Assembly (NCBI GenBank): GCA_003693905.1
Contig: RFLL01000249.1
Span: forward strand, 1 to 13,297
Length of the DNA stretch: 13,297 nt
Origin: Alphaproteobacteria bacterium
GTDB lineage: Bacteria; Pseudomonadota; Alphaproteobacteria; Kiloniellales; J153
Reading direction: 5' to 3'
Part shown: piece by piece, positions 1-6,803 of the stretch
Layout of the letters: each line of letters begins with the position of its first letter
How positions within the stretch are numbered: position 1 is the stretch's first letter
The notes under the pieces: generated by a model
What the model saw: only the letters and a program-made list of their open reading frames with translations
Database searches by the model: none
Told to the model about the DNA's origin: nothing
Made by a program: the position numbers and the translations under genes

Positions 1-764
1 CGCACAGCGTCGATCCCGACGAAGTCGCGAAATTCGCCGCCCTGGCCGAACAGTGGTGGGACCCGGAGGGAAAATTCCGCCCCCTGCACCGGCTCAACCC
101 CGTGCGCCTGCGCTTCATTCGCGACCGCGCGGCCGCTCACTTCGGGCGCGACCCCACGGCCCGGCGATCCCTGGAAGGGCTCAAGGTTCTCGATATCGGT
201 TGCGGTGGCGGCCTGTTGTGCGAGCCGCTGGCCCGCCTCGGCGCCCGGGTGATCGGGGTCGATGCCGCCGAACGCAATGTCGCCGTCGCCCGGGCCCATG
301 CCGTCGAATCGGGACTGAGCATCGACTATCGCCACGCCGTGGCCGAGGATCTGACCCGCCTCAAAGCCCGGTTCGACATCGTGCTGGCCATGGAAATCGT
401 CGAGCACGTCGCCGACCTGCCCGCCTTCGTGGCCACCTGCGCCGCACTGGTGCGCCCCGGCGGCGTCCTGTTTGCCGCAACCTTGAACCGCACCGCGAAA
501 TCATTCCTGTTCGCCATCGTCGGGGCGGAATACGTCCTGCGCTGGCTGCCCCGCGGCACCCATGACTGGCGGCGCTTCGTGCGTCCTTCGGAACTGGTGG
601 AAATGCTGCGCCGCGCCGGTCTGTCGGTGGAGGAAATCGTCGGCGTCACCTACAACCCGCTCAGCGACACCTGGAACCTCGGCCGCGATCTCGACGTCAA
701 CTACATGGTCTTTGCGAGCGCGACACCGCCCGCGACGACGGCGACGGCGGAAAGCCGGAATTAG
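1..764 (+). CDS. ubiG: UbiG, ubiquinone biosynthesis O-methyltransferase (5' end outside window)
   Basis: UbiG performs both SAM-dependent O-methylations of ubiquinone synthesis. The reading frame is open from the window edge (first whole codon at base 3), so the start lies upstream; an internal ATG at 102 is not the true start. The first visible residues, [20 protein letters not shown], followed by [13 protein letters not shown], match the conserved N-terminus of UbiG, so only a few residues are missing. The SAM-binding motif [19 protein letters not shown] is followed by the acidic ribose-binding segment VIGVDAAE. The C-terminal half has the family pattern [22 protein letters not shown], then GTHDW and YNPLSDTW, and ends at TAG 762-764. 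About 253 residues are visible. It converges on the DUF1178 gene across 29 bases. In many alphaproteobacteria ubiG lies beside aspartate kinase, which may be just upstream; that is inference. Confidence 0.96.
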   Translation, partial: HSVDPDEVAKFAALAEQWWDPEGKFRPLHRLNPVRLRFIRDRAAAHFGRDPTARRSLEGLKVLDIGCGGGLLCEPLARLGARVIGVDAAERNVAVARAHAVESGLSIDYRHAVAEDLTRLKARFDIVLAMEIVEHVADLPAFVATCAALVRPGGVLFAATLNRTAKSFLFAIVGAEYVLRWLPRGTHDWRRFVRPSELVEMLRRAGLSVEEIVGVTYNPLSDTWNLGRDLDVNYMVFASATPPATTATAESRN

Positions 765-793
765 GCATTTGCAACCGGGGTTACGCGTCGGGA

Positions 794-1210
794 TCAGGAG
801 TCGTGGCGCACCGGCCACGGAATGCGGGCGAACTCGATGCCTTCCTCGCTGAGGGCGGCGGCCTCTTCGTCCGTCGCTTCGCCGTAGATGTTGTGGGCGT
901 CGGTTTCGCCGTAGTGGATGCGCCGCGCTTCCTCGGCAAAGCGCGGCCCCACGTAATCGAAATCCTGTTCGATCTTGCGCCGCAACGCCTGGATGGCCTC
1001 CTGCATGGCCCTGGTTTCCGGCGACGCCTGCGCCTCGTCGCCGCGGCTTCTGGCCACGCGCGGCGCCATCGGAGCCTTTTCGACCTTTTTCGAGCCGCAC
1101 ATCGGGCATACGACCTTGCCCGCCGCCGCCTGCTCGTCATAGGCGGCGCTGTCGCGGAACCAAGCCTCGAAGACATGGCCTTTTCGGCATTTGAGGTCGT
1201 ATACGATCAT
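794..1210 (-). CDS. DUF1178 family zinc-ribbon-like protein
   Basis: A 138-residue protein of the DUF1178 family, which is widespread in proteobacteria and has no established function. The start MIVYDLKCRKGHVFEAWF is diagnostic: C8 with H12, then the CPMC pair C35 and C38, form a probable single zinc site like those of FmdB-type regulatory zinc ribbons. Residues 66-88 look helical and charged. The C-terminal part, with FAEEARRIHYGE, a short IYGEAT segment and a final ARIPWPVRHDS, is the conserved family tail. There is no signal peptide or membrane segment, so it should be cytoplasmic. No clear Shine-Dalgarno precedes the ATG at 1210, but it is the first residue of the conserved block. The gene has its own leader and promoter-like box upstream. 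In several alphaproteobacteria this family sits next to grxC and a nitrilase; here a methyltransferase gene lies between them. Confidence 0.9.
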   Translation of the reverse strand: MIVYDLKCRKGHVFEAWFRDSAAYDEQAAAGKVVCPMCGSKKVEKAPMAPRVARSRGDEAQASPETRAMQEAIQALRRKIEQDFDYVGPRFAEEARRIHYGETDAHNIYGEATDEEAAALSEEGIEFARIPWPVRHDS

Positions 1211-1234
1211 GACGGCACGTTCGATTTCGGAGCT

Positions 1235-1251
1235 GGACCGCGATGCGGTCC
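1235..1251 (-). promoter_or_regulatory. Hairpin in the DUF1178 leader
   Basis: GGACCGC (1235-1241), a three-base gap GAT, then GCGGTCC (1245-1251) form a perfect 7-bp inverted repeat. It lies 24 bases upstream of the DUF1178 start codon and would be in its 5' untranslated RNA if transcription begins at the box near 1267-1272. No T-run follows it in either direction, so a simple terminator is unlikely. A protein-binding site or an RNA stem are both possible. Confidence 0.4.
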
Positions 1252-1266
1252 GGAAGCGAAAATCCT

Positions 1267-1281
1267 AATATAACATGGTAT
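1267..1281. promoter_or_regulatory. Overlapping divergent -10-like boxes between DUF1178 and the methyltransferase
   Basis: This is the most AT-rich patch of the 156-base divergent spacer (1211-1366). On the minus strand TATATT (1272 to 1267) is preceded by TG one base upstream, giving an extended -10 element that could serve DUF1178. On the plus strand TATAAC (1269-1274) matches five of six -10 positions and could serve the methyltransferase gene. Neither has a convincing -35 box at 17 bases. Bases 1270-1281, ATAACATGGTAT, are a near-palindrome with one mismatched pair and could be an operator. The rest of the spacer shows no other element I can support. Confidence 0.35.
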
Positions 1282-1366
1282 GCCCGAGACGAGGCGGCAA
1301 GACCTTTATCGCGCCCCAGCAATGGGTTAGACGTATACCCCACGGCTGGGCAGGAATTTCGGGGCG

Positions 1367-1957
1367 ATGGAGAGCACGAAACAGGACGCGACCGGCAAAC
1401 CGCCGGCCCCCGGCACGTGCCCGAAAGGGCATCCATGCATGGTGGCGCCGTCACCCTGGGTGCTGCGCTTTGCCGGGCGTATTCCCGCCGGCGGCCGGGT
1501 TCTCGACCTGGCCTGCGGGCCGGGCCGCCATACCCGCCTGTTTCTGGAGCGCGGCCACCCGGTGACCGCCATCGATATCGACACCTCCGGCGTGGCCGAT
1601 CTGACCGGGCACCCTGGTCTCGAGATCATCGAGGCGGATCTGGAAGGCGGCGCCCCGTTCCCGGTTGCCGGGCGGCACTTCGCCGGCGTGGTGGTCACCA
1701 ACTACCTGTACCGGCCGCTGCTGCCGGCCCTGGTCGGCGCCGTGGTACCGGGCGGCGCCTTCATCTACGAGACCTTCGCCAAGGGCAACGAACGTTATGG
1801 CCGCCCCCGCAACCCGGACCATCTGGTCGGACCGGGGGAGCTTCTGGACGCGGTTTACGGGCGCCTGCGCATTCTCGCCTACGAGGACCTGGACGTCACC
1901 ACGCCGCGCCCGGCAGCGGTGCAGCGGATTTGCGCCGTCAACGAAACGGGCCCGTAG
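1367..1957 (+). CDS. Class I SAM-dependent methyltransferase, substrate unknown
   Basis: A 196-residue Rossmann-fold methyltransferase. Motif I is VLDLACGPGRHT (residues 45-56), followed by the acidic residue of strand 2 in VTAIDIDTSG, motif II-like IIEADLEGGAPFPV (88-100), and a strand-4 region VVVTNYLYRPLLPAL. The segment IYETFAKGNERYGRPRNPDH (133-152) is the hallmark of an uncharacterised family distantly like TehB. Nothing visible fixes the substrate. The start is uncertain: ATG 1367 has only a distant AGGA, whereas ATG 1439 (M25) has AAAGGG nine bases upstream and begins just before the conserved PSPWVLRFA block; that would give 172 residues and drop a Cys-containing N-terminal stretch (CPKGHPC). 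It is divergent from DUF1178 and convergent with the nitrilase gene 27 bases away, so it is probably transcribed alone. Confidence 0.85.
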   Translation: MESTKQDATGKPPAPGTCPKGHPCMVAPSPWVLRFAGRIPAGGRVLDLACGPGRHTRLFLERGHPVTAIDIDTSGVADLTGHPGLEIIEADLEGGAPFPVAGRHFAGVVVTNYLYRPLLPALVGAVVPGGAFIYETFAKGNERYGRPRNPDHLVGPGELLDAVYGRLRILAYEDLDVTTPRPAAVQRICAVNETGP

Positions 1958-1962
1958 CAGCC

Positions 1963-1980
1963 CCGGACGGCAACGCCCGG
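1963..1980. terminator. Possible bidirectional terminator between methyltransferase and nitrilase genes
   Basis: CCGGACG and CGCCCGG pair around a GCAA loop with one internal A·C mismatch. The stem fills most of the 27-base gap between two convergent stop codons, which is where a shared terminator would be expected. No T-tract follows on either strand, so if it terminates transcription it is not a canonical intrinsic terminator. Confidence 0.35.
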
Positions 1981-1984
1981 CCCC

Positions 1985-2884
1985 TCACTCACCGGCGGCA
2001 CGCAGCGGTTGCGTCTCGGGACCGGTGAAGGTGCGATCGTGGGTGAGCGCCGGGATCATCGCCCGCGCCTCGGCAACCTGGGCGGGATCGATTCTGGCCA
2101 CCGTGATGCCCGGTGCCTTGCCGCCGTCGGCCAGCACCTCTCCCCACGGTGCGACGATCAGGGAATGGCCGTAGGTTTCGCGGCCATCGGCATGGGTCCC
2201 GCACTGGGCCGGCGCAAATACGAAACACCCGTTCTCGATCGCCCGCGCCCGCAGCAGCACGTGCCAGTGGGCCTGCCCGGTATAGCGCGTAAAGGCCGCC
2301 GGCACGCTCAGGAAGTCGGCACCGCCATGGGCCAGCGCCCGGTAGAGATAGGGAAAACGCAGGTCATAGCAGATGCTCAGGCCGAGGCGTCCCCACGGCA
2401 GATCAGCCACCACCGCCCGGTTTCCCGGCCGGTAGGCGCGCGATTCGCGGTAGGTCTGGCCGTCGGGCACGTTGACGTCGAACATGTGGATCTTGTCGTA
2501 GCGGGCCGCGATCTGCCCGTCCGGTCCGAGCAGCAAGGAGCGATTGACGCCCTTCTCTTCGGAGCCGGGGTCTTCGCCCGCGCCGCCGTTTCCGGCCCCT
2601 TCGGCCCTGAGCACCAGCGACCCGGCGAGCAGCCACACCCCCAGTTCGGCCGCCAGCGCCCGCAGCGCCTTCAGCGTCTCGTCGGCATCCTCGCGCCGGG
2701 CCTTTTCCAGCATTGCGCGGCGCCCGGTCACCATCAGGTTGGTGGTCTCCGGCGTCAGGATCAGATCGGCGCCGGCCGCCCGGGCCTCGCGGATCAGAGC
2801 CTCGGCCGCGGCCCGGTTCTCCGCCGGATCGGGCCCCGAGGTCATCTGCACGCAGGCCACCGTGAAGATCTTACTCAAGGCCAT
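1985..2884 (-). CDS. Carbon-nitrogen hydrolase, Nit-type (probable deaminated-glutathione amidase)
   Basis: A 299-residue nitrilase-superfamily amidase. The catalytic triad is visible: E46 in ILTPETTN, K131 in RYDKIHMFDV and C172 in SICYDLRFPYLYRAL. The YDKIHMFDV and CYDLRFP signatures place it in the Nit1/YbeM group, whose studied members hydrolyse deaminated glutathione, a side product of transaminases; the assignment here is by resemblance. Being directly after grxC fits a role in glutathione-linked metabolism. The frame continues upstream into grxC, but homology begins at MALSKIFTVACVQMTSG, so ATG 2884 is used. GGGAG abuts that ATG, while the in-frame TTG at 2878 sits six bases after it, so the true start may be TTG. 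The gene overlaps the end of grxC by 14 bases, implying translational coupling. Residues 94-112 are a Gly/Glu-rich insertion that looks like a loop. Confidence 0.9.
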   Translation of the reverse strand: MALSKIFTVACVQMTSGPDPAENRAAAEALIREARAAGADLILTPETTNLMVTGRRAMLEKARREDADETLKALRALAAELGVWLLAGSLVLRAEGAGNGGAGEDPGSEEKGVNRSLLLGPDGQIAARYDKIHMFDVNVPDGQTYRESRAYRPGNRAVVADLPWGRLGLSICYDLRFPYLYRALAHGGADFLSVPAAFTRYTGQAHWHVLLRARAIENGCFVFAPAQCGTHADGRETYGHSLIVAPWGEVLADGGKAPGITVARIDPAQVAEARAMIPALTHDRTFTGPETQPLRAAGE

Positions 2885-3143
2885 CTCCCGCCAGAAGCGC
2901 GTCGAGCCTGCCCGCCGCATCGAGGGCATGGATCTCGTCGCAGTTACCGATGTGGACGCCGTTGACGAAGATCTGCGGCACGCTTGTGCGCCCGCCACTG
3001 CGCTCGATCATCTCGCGGCGTCGCGACGGGCTCAGCATAACATCGATCTCCTCGAATGCGACGCCTTTGGATTCCAGAAGCTTCTTGGCCCGGTAGCAGA
3101 ACGGGCACAACAGGGTCGAATAGATCTCGACGCGTGCGCTCAT
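2871..3143 (-). CDS. grxC: Glutaredoxin 3
   Basis: A 90-residue glutaredoxin, the usual size for GrxC, which uses glutathione to reduce disulfides and mixed disulfides in the cytoplasm. The active site CPFC is at residues 13-16 after the first beta strand (VEIYSTLL). The glutathione-binding TSVPQIFVNGVHIGNCDEIHAL segment (from residue 53) supplies the cis-proline and the G-x-C/D region. The ATG at 3143 is chosen because AAGGGA (3157 to 3152) lies eight bases upstream and the protein then starts at the conserved strand. It is 101 bases downstream of the comF-like gene and overlaps the nitrilase gene. A TATCAT box at 3197-3192 could be a local promoter, but I see no matching -35, so co-transcription from comF is equally possible. 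Confidence 0.96.
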   Translation of the reverse strand: MSARVEIYSTLLCPFCYRAKKLLESKGVAFEEIDVMLSPSRRREMIERSGGRTSVPQIFVNGVHIGNCDEIHALDAAGRLDALLAGDGLE

Positions 3144-3207
3144 GCTTGTCGTCCCTTCGCCATACGATTTCCCCATGCAACTTTTCTTCGCATGATATTG
3201 GTCTCCC

Positions 3208-3232
3208 GGGGCGGAATTTTCAGGCCCGCCCC
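3208..3232 (-). promoter_or_regulatory. Hairpin between the comF-like gene and grxC
   Basis: GGGGCGG (3208-3214) and CCGCCCC (3226-3232) are a perfect 7-bp inverted repeat with an 11-base loop, 12 bases after the end of the comF-like frame. In the minus direction it is not followed by a T-run, so it could be a weak attenuator, an RNA-processing stem or a 3'-end stabiliser separating comF from grxC expression. The evidence is only the repeat and its position. Confidence 0.35.
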
Positions 3233-3244
3233 CCGCTCCTCCCC

Positions 3245-4087
3245 CTATGGATCGCTGCGCACCACCCGGGCCAGAACGACGACATCGACGGCGGCGGCAC
3301 CGCCGCGGCGCAAAGCCCGGGCGCAGGCCGCAGCAGTCGCCCCCGTCGTCAGCACGTCGTCGACCAGAAGCACCCGCCGACCGCGCAGCCGATCCAGCCG
3401 CCAGGGGTGCACCATGAAGGCGCCGGCCACGTTGCGCTGGCGCGCTACCGGGCTGAGATGCCCCTGCGGGCGGGTGCGGTGTCGACGCACCAGCAGATCG
3501 CAGATCACCGGTACCCCGACCTCCCGCCCCAGGGCATGCGCCAGCAGCGCGGCCTGGTTGTAGCGCCGCGCGATCAGGCGCATCCAGTGCAAAGGCACCG
3601 GCGCGATGAGATCGGCCTCGGCCACGAGTTCGCCCGCAGCCCGGGCCAGCCACCGTCCATAAGCCGGGGCGCCGTCGGTGCGATCGCCATGCTTGAAGCC
3701 GAGGATGAGTTGCCGGCCGCGCTCGCCGTAACGCATGGCGGCGCGGGCGCGATCGAACGCCGGGCGCGCGCGCATGCAGGCGCCGCACAAGGTCCCCGGC
3801 CCGGGATCGAAAGCGAACGGATGCCCGCAGGCCGCACACAGCGGCGGGCTCAGAAAATCGACGTCGCGCCAGCACGGCCCACACAATGCGCCGGGGGCCT
3901 CGACCACCGCCCCGCATGCCAGACAGCGCGGCGGCAGAAGCGCATCAAGCACGGCCCGTGCCAATCGCCGCCCAGCGTCTGAAATTGCCGGAAGATTGCC
4001 GGAACGAATCATGGGGTGCATCATCGCCGCCAGGCCGGTCGAGTCAATGCGTCCGCCGGCCCGATACAAACTCTGCGGCTCTTTCAT
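3245..4087 (-). CDS. ComF family phosphoribosyltransferase-like protein
   Basis: ComF-type protein: N-terminal cysteine pairs C55/C58, C69/C72, C84/C87 and C101/C104 form one or two probable zinc fingers, and the C-terminal half is a type I phosphoribosyltransferase fold with the PRPP loop VLLVDDVLTTGAT (239-251). The APVPLHWMRLIARRYNQAALLA motif (162-183) is characteristic of the family. ComF aids DNA uptake in competent bacteria, but most proteobacterial homologues are unstudied and no other competence gene is in the window. The longest frame gives 280 residues. The first 20 or so look unconserved, none of the ATGs (4087, 4024, 4021, 4012) has a clear ribosome site, and ATG 4087 would leave only 29 bases to the divergent neighbour, so a start at 4024 or later is quite possible. 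It is the first gene of a comF-grxC-nitrilase run. Confidence 0.88.
   Translation of the reverse strand: MKEPQSLYRAGGRIDSTGLAAMMHPMIRSGNLPAISDAGRRLARAVLDALLPPRCLACGAVVEAPGALCGPCWRDVDFLSPPLCAACGHPFAFDPGPGTLCGACMRARPAFDRARAAMRYGERGRQLILGFKHGDRTDGAPAYGRWLARAAGELVAEADLIAPVPLHWMRLIARRYNQAALLAHALGREVGVPVICDLLVRRHRTRPQGHLSPVARQRNVAGAFMVHPWRLDRLRGRRVLLVDDVLTTGATAAACARALRRGGAAAVDVVVLARVVRSDP
3984..4005. repeat. Tandem direct repeat of an 11-mer near the comF 5' end
   Basis: ATTGCCGGAAG (3984-3994) is followed immediately by ATTGCCGGAAC (3995-4005), ten of eleven bases identical. It lies in the first part of the longest comF frame, just downstream of the alternative ATGs, in a patch where third codon positions are less GC-rich than in the rest of the gene. 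If translation starts later than assumed, this would be upstream DNA and could be a two-site operator; otherwise it encodes a variable linker. Confidence 0.5.
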
Positions 4088-4116
4088 CGCGGCGCCGATG
4101 TCGCCATAGTGCCGCC

Positions 4117-5058
4117 ATGAGCGGAATAACCAGCGATGCCATACGCGTATTCGATCGCCGTGCGGTACGCCGTCACCGCGACCGTGCCGCCGCCGGTCTG
4201 GCGCGTCACGACTTCCTGCTGCGCGAGGTTGCGGAGCGTGTCGCCGACCGCCTCGACGATATCACCCGGCGCTTTCCGCTGGCGCTCGATCTCGGCTGTC
4301 ATCACGGTGTTCTGGCCGAGATCCTGGGCCCGCGCGGCGGCATCGAAACCCTGATCCAGTGCGACCTGTCGCCGACCCTGGCCCGCGCTGCGGCAGCCAC
4401 CGGCCGCCCGAGCCTGGTGGCCGACGAAGAAGCCCTGCCATTCGCCGCCGGGTGCCTTGATCTGGTGCTGAGCGTGCTCAGCCTGCACTGGGTCAACGAC
4501 CTGCCCGGGGCGCTGCTGCAAATCCGCCGGGCGCTGCGCCCCGACGGGCTGTTTCTCGGCGCCATGCTGGGCGGCCGGACCCTGAGCGAGCTGCGCACCG
4601 TCCTGATGGAGGCCGAGCTGGCCGAAGAAGGCGGCGTCAGCCCGCGGGTATCGCCGTTCGCGGACGTGCGCGACGTCGGCAACCTTCTCATGCGCGCCGG
4701 GTTTGCGCTGCCGGTGGTCGACGTCGACGTGATCCCGGTGACCTATCCCGACGTCCTGACGCTGATGCGCGAATTGCGCGGCATGGGTGAAAGCAACGCG
4801 GTGGCGGCGCGCCGCCGCGGCCTGACCCGGCGCGCCACCCTGGCCCGCGCCGCCGCGCTTTATGCCGAGCGCTTTGCCGGTCCCGACGGCCGCCTGCCGG
4901 TCACTTTCGAGGTTCTCTACCTGACCGCCTGGACCCCGGCCCCCGATCAACCCAGGCCCCTGCGTCCGGGCAGCGCCCGGGCCCGTCTTGCCGATGCTCT
5001 AAGAACGGCCGAACGTCCGGCCGGGGACAAGGTCCCCGCAAAACCGGAAAGACCGTAA
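4117..5058 (+). CDS. NDUFAF5-type methyltransferase-fold protein (probable complex I assembly factor)
   Basis: A 313-residue class I methyltransferase-fold protein, BioC-like, of the NDUFAF5 branch. The N-terminal VFDRRAVRRHRDRAA (11-25) and the C-terminal LMRELRGMGESNAV (216-229) are signatures of this branch. The SAM motif is ALDLGCHHGVLAEIL (56-70), followed by IQCDLS (80-85), a post-I segment SLVADEEALPFAAGCLDLVLS, and LSLHWVNDLPGAL (121-133). Human NDUFAF5 hydroxylates an arginine of the NDUFS7 subunit; a matching role on the bacterial NuoB is inference. ATG 4117 opens the conserved MSGITSDAIRVFDRR region; there is no strong Shine-Dalgarno. The frame is open further upstream but overlaps comF. 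The proline- and arginine-rich tail after residue 275 looks disordered. It converges with the MutT-like gene across 20 bases. Confidence 0.9.
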   Translation: MSGITSDAIRVFDRRAVRRHRDRAAAGLARHDFLLREVAERVADRLDDITRRFPLALDLGCHHGVLAEILGPRGGIETLIQCDLSPTLARAAAATGRPSLVADEEALPFAAGCLDLVLSVLSLHWVNDLPGALLQIRRALRPDGLFLGAMLGGRTLSELRTVLMEAELAEEGGVSPRVSPFADVRDVGNLLMRAGFALPVVDVDVIPVTYPDVLTLMRELRGMGESNAVAARRRGLTRRATLARAAALYAERFAGPDGRLPVTFEVLYLTAWTPAPDQPRPLRPGSARARLADALRTAERPAGDKVPAKPERP

Positions 5059-5078
5059 CCGCGGCGCCGGAATATCGC

Positions 5079-5561
5079 CTACAGAAGATCGCGCAGCAGC
5101 GGCACCAGCGGCGCATCGGCCGGCGGCATCGCATAGTCGCCAAGACGCGCCGGACGCACCCAGGCGAGTTCCTGCCCTTCGCGGGCATGGGGCGTGCCCT
5201 GCCAGGTGCGGCAGACATAAAGCGGCATCAGCAGATGAAAATCCGCATAGGCATGAGAGGCGAAACCGATCGGTGCCAGGCAGCTGCGCCGGGTGTCGAT
5301 GCCGAGCTCTTCTTCGAGCTCGCGTACCAGGGCTTCCTCCGGCGTTTCCCCATCGCCGACCTTGCCGCCGGGAAACTCCCACAGACCGGCCATCGTCTTG
5401 CCCTCGGGACGGCGCGTCAGCAGCACCCGGCCATCGGCATCGACCAGAGCGGCGGCCGCGACCAGAACGATCGGCCGACCGGCGCCGGGTGGCGGCTCGG
5501 GTGCATTCCAGCATCCGTCGGACGGGACCGGCGGCGAGGTGTCAGCTTCGGTAATCAGCAT
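5079..5561 (-). CDS. mutT: MutT-like NUDIX hydrolase
   Basis: A 160-residue NUDIX pyrophosphohydrolase. The full Nudix box Gx5Ex7RELxEExGU runs from G66 to I88, with metal-binding glutamates E81, E84 and E85 in RELEEELGI. The preceding block, GRVLLTRRPEGKTMAGLWEF, is typical of MutT enzymes that remove 8-oxo-dGTP, although some paralogues prefer other nucleotides. No domain follows that would suggest a MutT-thiamine phosphate synthase fusion. The first 28 residues are proline-rich and probably unstructured. ATG 5561 overlaps the last 20 bases of argJ and has no visible ribosome site, so translation is probably coupled to argJ. The argJ-mutT adjacency is common in alphaproteobacteria. Confidence 0.92.
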   Translation of the reverse strand: MLITEADTSPPVPSDGCWNAPEPPPGAGRPIVLVAAAALVDADGRVLLTRRPEGKTMAGLWEFPGGKVGDGETPEEALVRELEEELGIDTRRSCLAPIGFASHAYADFHLLMPLYVCRTWQGTPHAREGQELAWVRPARLGDYAMPPADAPLVPLLRDLL

Positions 5562-6774
5562 TGATGTCGATATAGCCGTGGGTCAGATCGCAGGTCCACA
5601 CGGTGGCGCGCCCGCGTCCGACGCCGACGTCGACCTCGATCACGATTTCGCGACCTTTCATGTGGCGGGCCACCGGCGCTTCGTCATAGTCGGGCACGGC
5701 CTGACCGTCGCGGGCGACATCAACACCGCCGATGCGGATGGCCAGACGGTCGCGATCCGCCTTCTCTCCGGCCTTGCCGACGGCCATGACGATGCGGCCC
5801 CAGTTGGGATCCGCGCCGGCGATGGCGGTCTTGACCAGGGGCGAATTGCCGATCGTCAGCCCGATGCGCCGCGCCGCGCGTTTCGAGGCCGCGCCGGTCA
5901 CATGGATGGTGACGAACTTCTGTGCGCCCTCGCCATCGCGCACGATCTGCTGCGCCAGATCGCGCAAAAGATCGAACAGGGCGGCGCGAAAGTCCTTGAG
6001 CGCGGGATCGGCCGGCCCGCGCACCCGCCTGTGCCGGGTCTGCCCGGTGGCACACAGCAATACGGTATCGCTGGTCGAGGTATCACCGTCGACGGTGATG
6101 GCATTGAAGGAATCTTCGACCCCGCGGCGCAGCAGAGCCTGCAAGGTCGCGGCCGGCAGCTTCGCGTCGGTGACGACGAACGACAGCATGGTTGCCATGT
6201 CGGGCGCGATCATGCCGGAGCCCTTGGCGATACCGTTGAGAGTCACCGGGACTCCGGCAATCTCGGCGCGCCGGCTCGCCCCCTTGGGGAAAGTATCGGT
6301 GGTCATGATCGCTTCGGCCGCCGCCGCCCAGCGGTCGTCGGCCAGAGACGCCGTCAAATCGTCGAGACCGGCGATCAGGCGTTCGTACGCCAACGGCTCG
6401 CCGATGACTCCGGTCGAGGCAACCAGAACCTCGCGGGGGCGACAGCCCAACCGCTCGGCCGTCGCCGCGACGACGTGCCGGACCGCCTCTTCGCCGGCGC
6501 GGCCGGTAAAGGCGTTGGCATTGCCGGCATTGACCACGATGGCCCGGGCGCGGCCGCCCTTGAGAGCCCGGCGGCACCATAGAACCGGCGCCGAAGCGGT
6601 CAGGGACCGGGTCAGAACCCCCGCCGCCGCGGTCCCCGGCGCCAGCTCGATCAGGCACACATCGGGCCGGCCGTGGTAGCGGATGGTGCACGCCCGCGTC
6701 GCCACGCGCACCCCTGCCACTGGCGGCAGGGCCGGGAATCCGGACGGGGCGAGTGGCGAGCGGGGCAGCGTCAT
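5542..6774 (-). CDS. argJ: ArgJ, glutamate N-acetyltransferase / amino-acid acetyltransferase
   Basis: ArgJ transfers the acetyl group of N-acetylornithine to glutamate in the cyclic arginine pathway; some members also use acetyl-CoA. The 410-residue length is normal. The self-cleavage site is intact: KGSGMIAPDMATML (184-197), where the precursor is cut between A194 and T195 and T195 becomes the N-terminal nucleophile of the beta chain. The conserved STGVIGEPL (120-128), NAGNANAFTG (82-91), SFNAITVDGDTSTSDT (222-237) and ADPNWGRI (321-328) segments are all present. The C-terminus YIDINADYRS is the family's usual end. Bifunctionality cannot be decided by eye. It starts 29 bases after the parvulin gene and overlaps mutT, so the three are probably one transcript. 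No good Shine-Dalgarno precedes ATG 6774; the conserved SPLAPSGFPALPPVAGVRVA begins just after it. Confidence 0.97.
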   Translation of the reverse strand: MTLPRSPLAPSGFPALPPVAGVRVATRACTIRYHGRPDVCLIELAPGTAAAGVLTRSLTASAPVLWCRRALKGGRARAIVVNAGNANAFTGRAGEEAVRHVVAATAERLGCRPREVLVASTGVIGEPLAYERLIAGLDDLTASLADDRWAAAAEAIMTTDTFPKGASRRAEIAGVPVTLNGIAKGSGMIAPDMATMLSFVVTDAKLPAATLQALLRRGVEDSFNAITVDGDTSTSDTVLLCATGQTRHRRVRGPADPALKDFRAALFDLLRDLAQQIVRDGEGAQKFVTIHVTGAASKRAARRIGLTIGNSPLVKTAIAGADPNWGRIVMAVGKAGEKADRDRLAIRIGGVDVARDGQAVPDYDEAPVARHMKGREIVIEVDVGVGRGRATVWTCDLTHGYIDINADYRS

Positions 6775-6803
6775 GGGCTGTTGCGCAGGGCGGCGACCGG
6801 CCG

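Noticed and set aside
53..565. A plus-strand frame at the window start, rich in Arg and Pro
   Set aside because: It overlaps ubiG in another frame and has the composition of a shifted GC-rich reading frame.
2009..2965. A 318-codon plus-strand frame opposite the nitrilase gene
   Set aside because: It mirrors the codons of the real nitrilase gene and matches no family; the minus-strand protein has an intact catalytic triad.
2998..3917. Upstream extensions of the nitrilase and grxC frames
   Set aside because: Both frames stay open far upstream of the conserved protein start, but the extra residues come from other frames of grxC and comF and have no homology.
5293..6582. A 429-codon plus-strand frame opposite argJ and mutT
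   Set aside because: It spans two well-supported minus-strand genes and their overlap and shows no domain.
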